From: Rhodobacter sp. NTK016B
Lineage (GTDB): Bacteria > Pseudomonadota > Alphaproteobacteria > Rhodobacterales > Rhodobacteraceae
Assembly (NCBI RefSeq): GCF_017303295.1
Contig: NZ_JAFKOK010000005.1
Span: 206,196-270,195 of the forward strand
Reading direction: 5' to 3'
DNA length: 64,000 nt
Shown here: positions 45,152 through 53,505 of the stretch, in pieces
Position numbering within the stretch: position 1 is the stretch's first letter
Layout: every line of letters begins with the position of its first letter
The notes under the pieces: model-generated
Databases searched by the model: none
Seen by the model: only the letters and a program-made list of their open reading frames with translations
What the model was told of the DNA's origin: nothing
Program-made: the position numbers and the translations under genes

Positions 45152-46083
45152 GCGAAACGCCCGATCTCGACCTGATCCGCGACGCGCTGAGCACCTCGAC
45201 GCTGAGCCATGCGCTGAAGCTGATCGGCGACCGCTGGACGATGCAGATCCTGATGGGCGCCTTTATGGGGGTAAAGCGGTTCGACGATTTCCAGTCGTGG
45301 CTGGCGATCCCGCGCCGCACGTTGTCGTCGCGGCTGAAATCGCTGATGCAGATGGACCTGATGCGTCCGCGTCTCTATCAGGAGCGGCCCGAGCGCTACG
45401 CCTATCATCTGACCCGCAAGGGGATGGCGGTCTATGAGGCCACGCTGATGACCTGGGACTGGGAGCAGCGCTTTGGCGAGAACCGCATCGCCCTGCCGAC
45501 CCGGCTGGTCCACAAGACCTGCGGCCATGGGTTCATCCCGCAGCTGAGCTGCGCGGCCTGCGGCGAGACGGTAACGCTGCGCGACCTTGAGCTGACGCTG
45601 AAGCCCAATCCGCACCTGCCGCACGATCCTGACGCGCCGATGCGCACGCCAAAGGTCACGGTCACCGACGGCGCGATGGACCATCTTGCGCTGCGGATGG
45701 ATCGCTGGACGCTGATGATCGTTTCGGCGCTGGTTCTGGGCTGTCGGCATTTCGACCAGTTGTCCCATGTGCTTCGGATCAGCCCGCCGCTTCTGAGCCG
45801 CCGTCTGCCTGCCATGGTCGAGGCCGGACTTCTGAGCGTCGAGCCCGACCGCGACGACCGCCGCCGCCGTGTCTATCTGCTGACCCCTGCGGGACGTGCG
45901 CTGTTTCCCTATATCGCGCTGCTGAGCGTCTGGGCGTCCGAGCATCTGTTCAACGAACCCAGCTCGATCCGCCCGCGCCATAAGGCCTGCGGCAAAGCCT
46001 TCGTGCCGCGCGCCACCTGTGGGCATTGCCACGAGCGGCTGAACGCCTGGGATGTCCGTTTCGAAACGGAGGGCGCCGCATGA
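45148..46083 (+). CDS. Tandem HxlR-type regulator with two putative zinc motifs
   Basis: 311-residue protein with two HxlR winged-helix domains in one chain. Domain 1 covers about residues 18-110 (LSHALKLIGDRWTMQIL, then RRTLSSRLKSL), domain 2 about residues 168-258 (MDHLALRMDRWTLMIV, then SPPLLSRRLPAM). Each is followed by an identically spaced motif H-x2-C-x9-C-x2-C: H122/C125/C135/C138 and H268/C271/C281/C284, likely zinc sites. HxlR regulators normally act as dimers of single-domain chains, so this protein may bind DNA as a built-in dimer. It is the only regulator in the 14-gene cluster and overlaps genes on both sides, making it the probable pathway regulator. Confidence 0.85.
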   Translation: MSETPDLDLIRDALSTSTLSHALKLIGDRWTMQILMGAFMGVKRFDDFQSWLAIPRRTLSSRLKSLMQMDLMRPRLYQERPERYAYHLTRKGMAVYEATLMTWDWEQRFGENRIALPTRLVHKTCGHGFIPQLSCAACGETVTLRDLELTLKPNPHLPHDPDAPMRTPKVTVTDGAMDHLALRMDRWTLMIVSALVLGCRHFDQLSHVLRISPPLLSRRLPAMVEAGLLSVEPDRDDRRRRVYLLTPAGRALFPYIALLSVWASEHLFNEPSSIRPRHKACGKAFVPRATCGHCHERLNAWDVRFETEGAA

Positions 46084-46964
46084 GTCCGGCCTTGGAACTT
46101 TTCGCGCAGCTTACCGTGAACGGCATCGCGGTCGGGGCGATCTATGCGCTGGTGGCGATGGGGGTGGTGCTGATCCACAAGGCCACCGAGGTGCTGAACT
46201 TCGCGCATGGCGACCTTCTGGTGCTGTCGGCCTTCTCGGCCTGGGCGCTGATCGCCGGGGCGGGCATGCCCTTCTGGCTGGTCTTGCCGCTGGTGGCGGC
46301 AGGGCTGGGCGTTCTGGCCTATGGGATGGACGCGCTGATCGTCCGCCGGATCGCCGGTCAGCCGCAATTCGCGGGCGTCATGCTGACCATCGCGCTGGCC
46401 TTCATGCTGCGCGGCCTGGTGCAGATGATCTTCGGCACCGATTCCCAAAGCTACGACACCCCGTGGACGGGCGGCTCGGTGCAGCTTTTCGGGGTCACGA
46501 TCGCCGACCTGTCGCTGGTCATCATGGCGGTGGTGTTCCTGATCGCGGCACTGCTGTGGGTGTTCTTCCGCAAGACCCGTCTGGGTATCGCGATGCAGGC
46601 CGCCAGCCAGAACCAGTTGGCCGCGCATCTGAACGGCGTGCGGGTGAAGCGGCTCAATTCGCTGGTCTGGGCGCTGGCGGGGGTGACGGCGGCGATTGCG
46701 GGGATCTTTCTTGCGCCGCTGACGCTGGTCGATACGGCGCTCTGGCTGATCACGCTGAAGGCGCTGGCCGCCATCGTGCTGGGCGGCTTCGGCAGCCTGC
46801 CGGGTGCGGTGCTGGGTGGTATCCTGATCGGCCTGATCGAACAATATGCGGGCGTCTACCTGCCCGACGGCTTCAAGGACATCGCGGCCTATCTGGTCCT
46901 GATCGTGGTGCTGATCCTCAAGCCCAATGGCCTGATGGGCGACGCGCATGGACGGAGGGTCTGA
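46080..46964 (+). CDS. Branched-chain-type ABC permease, LivH-like (system 1)
   Basis: 294-residue inner-membrane permease of the hydrophobic amino acid/aromatic uptake family. It starts LFAQLTVNGIAVGAIYALVAMGVVLIHKATEVLNFAHGDLLVLSAF, the standard LivH opening, and ends GGFGSLPGAVLGGILIGLIEQY, the coupling region, then PNGLMG. The ATG at 46080 overlaps the regulator stop by ATGA; an ATG at 46026 is inside that gene. With the next three genes it makes a full importer. Since the surrounding genes are catabolic, its ligand is probably the pathway substrate rather than leucine. Confidence 0.9.
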   Translation: MSPALELFAQLTVNGIAVGAIYALVAMGVVLIHKATEVLNFAHGDLLVLSAFSAWALIAGAGMPFWLVLPLVAAGLGVLAYGMDALIVRRIAGQPQFAGVMLTIALAFMLRGLVQMIFGTDSQSYDTPWTGGSVQLFGVTIADLSLVIMAVVFLIAALLWVFFRKTRLGIAMQAASQNQLAAHLNGVRVKRLNSLVWALAGVTAAIAGIFLAPLTLVDTALWLITLKALAAIVLGGFGSLPGAVLGGILIGLIEQYAGVYLPDGFKDIAAYLVLIVVLILKPNGLMGDAHGRRV

Positions 46965-46967
46965 GCT

Positions 46968-48044
46968 TTGCGGTTCGATTATCATACGCGCTACCGGCAG
47001 GGTTTCGCGCTGCTCAAGCATCCCGCCGACTGGGTCAATTACGGTGTCCTTCTGGCCGCGCTTCTGGTGGTGCCGCTGGTTGCGTCGAACTACTTCGTGG
47101 GCGAACTCAGCTACGTGCTGATCCTGTGCGTGGCGTCGCTGGGCCTGATGACGCTCAGCGGGTTCACCGGGCAGATCAGCCTCGGCCATGCCAGCTTCGT
47201 CGCCATCGGTGCTTACGGCCATGCATGGCTGCTGGCGCATGGCGTGCCGTTCATTCTGGCCCTGCCGCTGGCTGCGCTGATCTCTGCCGGGGCGGGGCTG
47301 GTCGTGGGGATTCCGGCGATCCGCGTGTCGGGCCTGTATCTGGCCATGGTGACGCTCGCCTTCTCGATCGTCGTCGAGCAGGTGATCGGCATGTGGCGCG
47401 GTGTGACCGGCGGTTTCATGGGGATGCTGGTCGAGACGCCCAGCATTGCCGGGATCTCGCTGGGATCGCCCAAGGTGTTCTATTATCTCTGCCTGCTGGT
47501 GGTCGTTCTGGTGCTGTTGGCGCTGGCCAACCTGCTGCGCTCGGGCATCGGGCGGGCCTTTACCGGCGTGCGCGATTCCGAGGCCGCAGCCTATGCGCTG
47601 GGCATCGAGGTCAAGCGCATGAAGGTCGGCGCCTTCGGCCTGTCGGCGGGCATTACCGGGCTGGCCGGGGCGCTGATGGCGCATCACATCGGCTATCTGA
47701 CGCCCGACGCCTTCACCCTGCTTCTGTCGCTCGATCTGGTGCTCATGGTGGTAATCGGCGGCATGGGCAGCCTGCGCGGCGCGATCCTTGGCGCGGTGCT
47801 GATCAGCATGCTGCCCAACGGTGTCGCCCTGCTGAAAGACGTGCTGCCGCAATCCATGGCGCGGCAATCGGGGCTGGAGATCTTCGTCGCGGGCGCCGTT
47901 CTGGCCTTCTTCGTGCTGTTCGAACCGACCGGCCTGAACGGGCGCTGGATGAAGATCCGCGCGCTGCTCGAGAACTTTCCGCTGTATCGCCGCGACACGT
48001 TCCGGCGACAGAAGGCCTATATGAAATCGGAGCGTAACCGATGA
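46968..48044 (+). CDS. Branched-chain-type ABC permease, LivM-like (system 1)
   Basis: 358-residue permease beginning with a TTG start at 46968, supported by GGAGGG about 10 nt upstream. The LivM hallmark LGLMTLSGFTGQISLGHASFVAIGAYGHAW and the C-terminal VVIGGMGSLRGAILGAV coupling region are present. A charged C-terminal tail (LYRRDTFRRQKAYMKSERNR) is longer than usual. It overlaps the next ATPase gene by 4 nt. Confidence 0.9.
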   Translation: MRFDYHTRYRQGFALLKHPADWVNYGVLLAALLVVPLVASNYFVGELSYVLILCVASLGLMTLSGFTGQISLGHASFVAIGAYGHAWLLAHGVPFILALPLAALISAGAGLVVGIPAIRVSGLYLAMVTLAFSIVVEQVIGMWRGVTGGFMGMLVETPSIAGISLGSPKVFYYLCLLVVVLVLLALANLLRSGIGRAFTGVRDSEAAAYALGIEVKRMKVGAFGLSAGITGLAGALMAHHIGYLTPDAFTLLLSLDLVLMVVIGGMGSLRGAILGAVLISMLPNGVALLKDVLPQSMARQSGLEIFVAGAVLAFFVLFEPTGLNGRWMKIRALLENFPLYRRDTFRRQKAYMKSERNR

Positions 48045-48805
48045 CCGGCGCGGTTCTGGAACTCGATCAGGTGGCTCTGCATTTCGGCGGGCTGGCGGCG
48101 ATCTCGGATCTGTCGATCTCGGTCAAGGCGGGCGAGGTGCTGGCCGTGATCGGCCCCAACGGCGCAGGCAAGACCTCGATGCTGAACCTTGTGACGCGGG
48201 TGTTCGATGCCAGCAAGGGGCGCATCGCGTTCAAGGGGCAGGACATCTCGCGCCTGCCGCGCGCGCGCATCGCCCATCTGGGCATCGCCCGCACCTTCCA
48301 GAATATCGAGCTGTTCGACGCGGCGACCGTGCTCGACAACCTGCTGCTGGGCCGTCACCGGTTCGGCGGCGGTGTATGGTGGCGGCAGGTCTTGCGCACG
48401 CCCGCGCTTACCCGGCTGGAAGAAGCGCACCGCGCCAAGGCCGAAGAGGTGATCGAGTTTCTCGACCTGTCGCCGTGGCGCAATGCCCGCGTTGCGGGCC
48501 TGCCCTACGGCGTGCGCAAGGTGGTCGAGCTGGGCCGCGCGCTGTGTTCGGAACCTGAGATCCTGTTTCTCGATGAACCCGCCTCTGGGCTCAACCCTGA
48601 GGAAACGCGCGATCTGGCCTTCTGGATCGACGACATCCGCAGCGATCTGGGCATCACCGTGGTGATGATCGAACACGATATGTCGCTGGTGAACGCGGTC
48701 GCCGACCGGGTGGTCTGCATGGCGCAGGGGCGGGTTCTGGCACAGGGCAGCGCGGCCGAGGTGCAATCGCATCCCGACGTGATTGCCGCTTATCTGGGGA
48801 CGTGA
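48041..48805 (+). CDS. Branched-chain-type ABC ATPase, LivG-like (system 1)
   Basis: 254-residue ATPase with Walker A GPNGAGKTS near residue 40. The signature region is of the degenerate LPYGVRKVVELGRAL type typical of LivG, followed by Walker B ILFLDEPASGLNPEE and switch MIEHDMSLV. It forms a heterodimer with the following LivF-like subunit. It is translationally coupled at both ends by 4-nt overlaps. Confidence 0.92.
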   Translation: MTGAVLELDQVALHFGGLAAISDLSISVKAGEVLAVIGPNGAGKTSMLNLVTRVFDASKGRIAFKGQDISRLPRARIAHLGIARTFQNIELFDAATVLDNLLLGRHRFGGGVWWRQVLRTPALTRLEEAHRAKAEEVIEFLDLSPWRNARVAGLPYGVRKVVELGRALCSEPEILFLDEPASGLNPEETRDLAFWIDDIRSDLGITVVMIEHDMSLVNAVADRVVCMAQGRVLAQGSAAEVQSHPDVIAAYLGT

Positions 48806-49578
48806 CGATGCTTCTGGACGTGCAGAATCTGGAAACGTGGTACGGGCCTATCGCCGCGATGAAGGGCGTGAACCTGCAGGTGGCCGAGGGCCGCATCACC
48901 GCCGTGCTGGGCGCGAACGGGGCGGGCAAGACCACGCTTCTGAACACGCTGGCCGGCGTGATCGACCCGTTCAAGGGCAAGGTGCTGTTCGACGGCGTCG
49001 AGGTGCAGGGCCAAGAGGCCGATGCCATCGCCCGGCGCGGGCTGGTTCTGGTGCCCGAGGGGCGGCAGGTCTATCCGTTTCTCAGCGTGCGCGAAAACCT
49101 GATGATGGGCGCCTATGCGCGCCGGGATCGCGACGCGGTCGAGCGGGATATCGAGCGCGTTCAGGCGTGGTTCCCGCGGCTGAAAGAGCGCGATGCGCAA
49201 CATGCAGGCCTGCTCTCGGGCGGCGAGCAGCAGATGGTGGCCATCGGTCGCGCCTATCTGTCGGCGCCCAAGCTGTTGATGCTGGACGAGCCCAGTCTGG
49301 GCCTGTCGCCGATGCTGACGCATGAAATCTTCGGAATCATCCGCAAGATCCGCGACGAAACCGGCACCGCCGTTCTGGTCGTCGAGCAGAACGCTGCCGT
49401 GGCGCTCAAGCATGGCGACGACGGCTACATCATGGAACTGGGCCGAATCGTCGCCGCCGATAGCTGCGCCGTCCTCAGCCAGAAGGAAGACGTGCGCGAG
49501 GCCTATCTGGGCGGCGGTGCGGGCGAGGGGCTGTCGGGCACGCAACAGCGCTGGAAGCGCAGAAAAACGTGGAGATGA
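48802..49578 (+). CDS. Branched-chain-type ABC ATPase, LivF-like (system 1)
   Basis: 258-residue ATPase with Walker A GANGAGKTT, signature LSGGEQQMVAIGRAYL, Walker B LLMLDEPSLGLSP and VVEQNAAVAL. The start is GTG at 48802 overlapping the previous stop, or ATG at 48808 two codons later. The C terminus has a basic tail (TQQRWKRRKTWR) not usual in LivF. It is 7 nt before the acyl-CoA synthetase gene. Confidence 0.92.
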   Translation: MTMLLDVQNLETWYGPIAAMKGVNLQVAEGRITAVLGANGAGKTTLLNTLAGVIDPFKGKVLFDGVEVQGQEADAIARRGLVLVPEGRQVYPFLSVRENLMMGAYARRDRDAVERDIERVQAWFPRLKERDAQHAGLLSGGEQQMVAIGRAYLSAPKLLMLDEPSLGLSPMLTHEIFGIIRKIRDETGTAVLVVEQNAAVALKHGDDGYIMELGRIVAADSCAVLSQKEDVREAYLGGGAGEGLSGTQQRWKRRKTWR

Positions 49579-49585
49579 GCCTCAG

Positions 49586-51421
49586 ATGAACGCGATGATG
49601 CCGCCTGCCGTGACGTTTCTGGGCTTTGACACACCGGCCCGCGTGTTCCGCGCGCGGGTGCAGGAATGGTCGGATTTGCCGGCCCTGCGCCACAAGCATC
49701 GCGGGCTGTGGCAGAGCTATAGCTGGGGCGCGTACTACGCGAAGGCGCGCGCCTTCGGGCTGGCTTTGCGCGATCTGGGTATGGCGCGCGGCGAGGTGAT
49801 CGGCGTTCTGGCCGAAAACCGTCCCGAATGGCTGTTTGCCGATATGGGCGCGCAATGCATGGGCTATGTGGGCAACGGCGTTTATCCGACCGCCTCGCCC
49901 GATCAGCTGCGATACATCTTGCAGGATTCCGCCTGCCGGGTGCTGGTGGTCGAAAATCAGGAGCAGCTGGAAAAGGCGCTCGCCGTGCGCGATGACTGCC
50001 CCGACCTCAGGCGTATTCTGGTGATCGAGCGCGAAGGCCTGCGAAACCTGTCCGATCCGCAGGTGGGTTTCTTCGACGATTTCCTGCGCCGGGGCGAAGA
50101 GCTTTCCAAAACCCAGTCGCCGGATTTCGAAGCCGCGATCGAAGCGGGGCGCGGTGCGGATCTGGCCTTTCTGGTCTATACCTCGGGCACGACGGGGGCG
50201 CCCAAGGGGGCGATGATCTCGAACCGGAACGCGGTGTTCCAGCTCAGCAAGGCGAGCGAATATCTGGATGCCGGGCTGGGCGACAAGACGCTCTCTTTCT
50301 TGCCGTTGTGCCATATCGCCGAGCGTATGGCCTCGGTCTTTAACCCGATGGCGCTGGGGCTGGTCGTCCATTTCCCCGAAAACGCCGGCACCGTGGCCAA
50401 CGATATCCGCGAGGTGGCGCCGCATATCGTCTTCGCGCCGCCGCGCTTTTGGGAAAAGATGCACAGCCAGATCGAGCTGTTTCTGCGCGACGCGATCGGG
50501 CCCGCGCGCTGGGTCTATCGCCACGCCCTCGACGCCGGGCGCGCAGGCGTTGACGCGGCGCTCGAAGGACGCAAACCGCCGCGTCAGGGTCTGCATACGC
50601 GGCTGCTCGCCACGCTGGCCTTCCGCAACATCCGGATCTTTCTGGGCCTGCAGAACTGCCGCAGCGCGCTGACCGGCGCGGCCCCGGTCCCGCCCGAACT
50701 GATCCGCTGGTTCCTGTCCATCGGGATCGAATTGCGCGAAGCTTTCGGCATGACCGAAACCGCCGGTTTCGCGGCCTCGACGCCCAAGGGCGGGATCCGG
50801 CTGGGCTGGGCGGGACTGCCCGCCGGGGAAACCGAGATCCGCATCGCCGACGAAGGCGAGATTCAGGTGCGCGGTGCCAATGTCTTCGCGGGCTACTGGC
50901 GCAATGCCGAGAAGACCGCCGAGACGATCACGCCCGATGGCTGGCTGAAGACCGGCGATTGCGGCGAGATCAGCCCCGAAGGGTATCTGGCGATCCGCGA
51001 CCGCATCAAGGACATCATCATCACGGCGGGCGGCAAGAACATCACGCCCACGCAGATCGAAAGCCAGCTCAAGTTCAGCCCGTTCATCACCGACGCGGTG
51101 GTGATCGGCGAGGGGCGGCGCTACGTGACCGCGCTGGTGATGATCGACCTCGAACACGTCGCCCGCTATGCGCAGGAACAGGCGATCCCCTATACCGATT
51201 TCGCCAGCCTCGCGCGGGCGCCCGCTATCGTCGAGCTGATCCAGGGTGAAATTAACGCGGTAAATCCGCGGCTGGCGCGGGTCGAACAGATCAAGAGCTT
51301 CCGCATCATCGACCAGCTTCTCACCGCCGAGGATGAAGAACTGACGCCCACGATGAAGCTGAAGCGGAAAGTCATCGCGCAAAAATACGCGCCCCTCATC
51401 GAAGGCATGTATTCCGCCTGA
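49586..51421 (+). CDS. Long-chain acyl-CoA synthetase-like AMP-binding ligase
   Basis: 611-residue adenylate-forming CoA ligase of the FadD15/AMP-dependent long-chain type. The P-loop is YTSGTTGAPKGAM (near residue 195). FGMTETAG, GWLKTGDCGEISPEG and RIKDIIITAGGKNITP mark the rest of the adenylation core, and the C-terminal lysine lies in TPTMKLKRK. I place the start at the ATG at 49586, just after the LivF stop; the same frame is open within livF. It lies between the importer ATPases and the importer binding protein, which suggests activation of the imported acid (or an acid formed after cleavage) to its CoA ester. Confidence 0.88.
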   Translation: MNAMMPPAVTFLGFDTPARVFRARVQEWSDLPALRHKHRGLWQSYSWGAYYAKARAFGLALRDLGMARGEVIGVLAENRPEWLFADMGAQCMGYVGNGVYPTASPDQLRYILQDSACRVLVVENQEQLEKALAVRDDCPDLRRILVIEREGLRNLSDPQVGFFDDFLRRGEELSKTQSPDFEAAIEAGRGADLAFLVYTSGTTGAPKGAMISNRNAVFQLSKASEYLDAGLGDKTLSFLPLCHIAERMASVFNPMALGLVVHFPENAGTVANDIREVAPHIVFAPPRFWEKMHSQIELFLRDAIGPARWVYRHALDAGRAGVDAALEGRKPPRQGLHTRLLATLAFRNIRIFLGLQNCRSALTGAAPVPPELIRWFLSIGIELREAFGMTETAGFAASTPKGGIRLGWAGLPAGETEIRIADEGEIQVRGANVFAGYWRNAEKTAETITPDGWLKTGDCGEISPEGYLAIRDRIKDIIITAGGKNITPTQIESQLKFSPFITDAVVIGEGRRYVTALVMIDLEHVARYAQEQAIPYTDFASLARAPAIVELIQGEINAVNPRLARVEQIKSFRIIDQLLTAEDEELTPTMKLKRKVIAQKYAPLIEGMYSA

Positions 51422-51445
51422 GACGGCAGGCGGAAGGAGGAGAGC

Positions 51446-51496
51446 ATGTCCGAGACATCAACACGCCGTCAGACACCAAAAGGGAGGACGCCATGA
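51446..51496 (+). CDS. Possible 16-residue leader ORF before the binding-protein gene
   Basis: ATG at 51446 preceded by a very strong ribosome site (GGAAGGAGGAG, 51433-51443). It encodes MSETSTRRQTPKGRTP and stops at TGA 51494-51496, overlapping the ATG of the next gene (ATGA). The spacing mimics the coupled joints elsewhere in this operon. It may be a leader used to couple or tune translation of the binding protein. No homolog is known to me and it may be chance. Confidence 0.35.
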   Translation: MSETSTRRQTPKGRTP

Positions 51497-52665
51497 ATAT
51501 GAACCGTCGTCAGATGCTCGCCAGCAGCGCCGCCGCGCTTGCCCTGGGCGGCAGCCTGCGCCCGGCGCGTGCCGCCGGGGTCCATGCCGATGAAATCGTC
51601 ATCGGCGCGCATCTGGATCTCAGCGGTCCGGCTGCGGCGGGGATGCCCGCGCTGCGGAACGCGACCGAGCTTGCCATCGCGCAGGCCAATGCCGCGGGCG
51701 GCATCCATGGCCGTCAGGTCCGCTGGATCGTCGAGGATAACGGCGGGCAGCCGCAGCTTGCGGTGCGCGCCGTGCAGAAGCTCATCCGCTCGGACGAAGT
51801 CTTCGCGCTGCTCAACAGCTTCGGGTCGGGCACCAATGCCGCGACCATGGGCCTGACGACCGGTTCGGGCACGATCGCCTTTGCGCCTTGGGCCGCCTCG
51901 GCCGTCATGCACCAGATCGCGGGCGGGGATCCGCATCTGTTCACCACCGTGCAGAACTACAACACGACCACGCAGCGCGCGCTCGAACGGGTGATCCCGG
52001 AATGGGGTTCGCAGCGGGTCGGGGTGATCTATCAGGAAGGCCCGTTCGGCGACCTGATCCGCGCAGGCGTCAACCCGGCGCTGGAATCGCTGGGCATGAC
52101 CGTGACCGAGGAAGCCGCCTATCGCCCCGGCGATATCGACTTCTCAAGTCAGGTCGCGCGGCTCAGGGCGGCTGATGTCGATCTGATCGTCGCCGGCACC
52201 ATCATCCGCGAGACCGTGGGTGTGATGTCCGAGGTCAAGAAGCTGGGCTGGGACGATGTCAACGTGCTGACCGCGATTCCCGGACGCTCGACCATCGTGG
52301 CCCGGCTTGGTGGTGAGGATGTCGAGGGCCTTTACGGCATCGGCGGCTGGCGTCTGCACGGCGAGGATACGACCGACGAGGAAGCGCAGGCCTTCATCAC
52401 CGCCTATCGCGAGGCCTATGACTCGGTCCCCGACGAGAACGCGGCGAATGCCTATTCCTATGCCAACTGGTTCCTGAATTCGCTGCGTGCGGCGGGCGAG
52501 GATCTGAACGCCGAAAGCTTCATTGAGGGCGCGAATGCGACCACGCACTCGGATTTCATGACCTATGGCGAGCAGCATTTCGAGAACAACCACGCCATGC
52601 CCGAGATGATCTCGATCGACCGGGTCGAGGGTGGCAACTGGGTGCCCCAGACCGAACCGTTCTGA
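51493..52665 (+). CDS. Branched-chain-type ABC substrate-binding protein (system 1)
   Basis: 390-residue periplasmic binding protein (family 6, LivK-like) completing importer 1. The N terminus MNMNRRQMLASSAAALALGG with RPARA before AGVHADEIVIG looks like a Tat-type signal (twin Arg, short hydrophobic core). The mature part has the canonical opening IVIGAHLDLSGPAAAGMPALRNATELAIAQANAAGGIHGRQVRWIVEDNGGQP. The ATG at 51493 follows GGGAGG. It is the last gene of the 14-gene cluster and is followed by a hairpin terminator. The ligand is unknown; related proteins bind amino acids, aromatic acids or urea derivatives. Confidence 0.9.
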   Translation: MNMNRRQMLASSAAALALGGSLRPARAAGVHADEIVIGAHLDLSGPAAAGMPALRNATELAIAQANAAGGIHGRQVRWIVEDNGGQPQLAVRAVQKLIRSDEVFALLNSFGSGTNAATMGLTTGSGTIAFAPWAASAVMHQIAGGDPHLFTTVQNYNTTTQRALERVIPEWGSQRVGVIYQEGPFGDLIRAGVNPALESLGMTVTEEAAYRPGDIDFSSQVARLRAADVDLIVAGTIIRETVGVMSEVKKLGWDDVNVLTAIPGRSTIVARLGGEDVEGLYGIGGWRLHGEDTTDEEAQAFITAYREAYDSVPDENAANAYSYANWFLNSLRAAGEDLNAESFIEGANATTHSDFMTYGEQHFENNHAMPEMISIDRVEGGNWVPQTEPF

Positions 52666-52674
52666 CAAAAGCAG

Positions 52675-52706
52675 GGGCGGGCCCGTCGCAAGACCGGCCC
52701 GCCCGT
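52675..52706. terminator. Bidirectional terminator between convergent Liv-type operons
   Basis: Arms GGGCGGGCC (52675-52683) and GGCCCGCCC (52696-52704) with a 12-nt loop. T/A tracts are present but offset: GTTCC on the plus side and CTGCTTTTG on the minus side. It lies in the 68-nt gap between the two converging importer operons. Confidence 0.65.
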
Positions 52707-52733
52707 TCCATCGCCGTCGCCCGAAAGGCGCAG

Positions 52734-53489
52734 TCAGATGGCCAGATATTCCTCGCGCAGTTGCGAGTTTTCCAGCACCTCTTTCGCGTCGCCGTCGAAG
52801 ACCACGCTTCCGGTATCCAGAATGACTGCCCGGTCCGACAGGTCCAGCGCCGCCACGGCGTTCTGCTCGACGATGATCGTGGTGATCCCCTGATCGCGGA
52901 TCACGTTCAGCGTCTTGGCGATTTCCTGCACGATGACCGGGGCGAGCCCTTCATAGGGTTCGTCGAGAAGCAGCAGCTTGATGTCGCGCGCCAGTGCCCG
53001 CGCGATGGCCAGCATCTGCTGTTCGCCGCCCGACAGCGTCACGCCTTCCTGCCGCCGCCGCTCGCCCAGACGCGGGAACAGCTCGTAGATGCGGTCGAGC
53101 GACCAGCCGACGGGCGGCACGATCTGCGCGAGCTTCAGGTTCTCCTCGACCGTCAGGCCGGGGATGATGCGCCGGTCCTCGGGCACCAGAGCCAGCCCCG
53201 CGACGGCGGCCTGATGGCTTTTCATCTTGTGCAGCGGCTGATGGTCGAGCCAGATTTCACCATGCCGAAGCTCGGGCGTGTCGACCCGCGCAAGCGCCCG
53301 CAGGGTCGAGGTCTTGCCCGCGCCGTTGCGGCCCAGAAGCGCGAGGATCTCGCCTTCATGCACGTTGAAGCTGACATTCTGAACGATGTAGCTTTCGTCG
53401 TAATAGGCCTCGAGCCCCCAGACGGACAGAAAGGCCGGGGCATGGCTGGCGTGATTGGCGTTCGGATCCCATTGGGGTTTCGCGTTCAT
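52734..53489 (-). CDS. Branched-chain-type ABC ATPase, LivF-like (system 2)
   Basis: 251-residue ATPase with Walker A GRNGAGKTST, signature LSGGEQQMLAIARAL, Walker B LLLLDEPYEGLAP and VEQNAVAAL. A short extra N-terminal segment (MNAKPQWDPNANHASHAPAF) precedes the domain. I start it at the ATG at 53489, 16 nt after the LivG-type gene; the frame is open further upstream, through that gene. It is the last gene of the second importer operon. Confidence 0.9.
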   Translation of the reverse strand: MNAKPQWDPNANHASHAPAFLSVWGLEAYYDESYIVQNVSFNVHEGEILALLGRNGAGKTSTLRALARVDTPELRHGEIWLDHQPLHKMKSHQAAVAGLALVPEDRRIIPGLTVEENLKLAQIVPPVGWSLDRIYELFPRLGERRRQEGVTLSGGEQQMLAIARALARDIKLLLLDEPYEGLAPVIVQEIAKTLNVIRDQGITTIIVEQNAVAALDLSDRAVILDTGSVVFDGDAKEVLENSQLREEYLAI

Positions 53490-53505
53490 GTCGTGGCCCT
53501 TTCTG

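Noticed and set aside
45909..47867. 652-codon minus-strand frame opposite the HxlR and LivHM genes
   Set aside because: Composition dominated by Gln/His/Arg/Asp with no motif. The opposite strand carries four overlapping recognisable genes.
49475..51382. 635-codon minus-strand frame opposite the acyl-CoA synthetase
   Set aside because: Antisense shadow. The synthetase motifs on the plus strand are complete.
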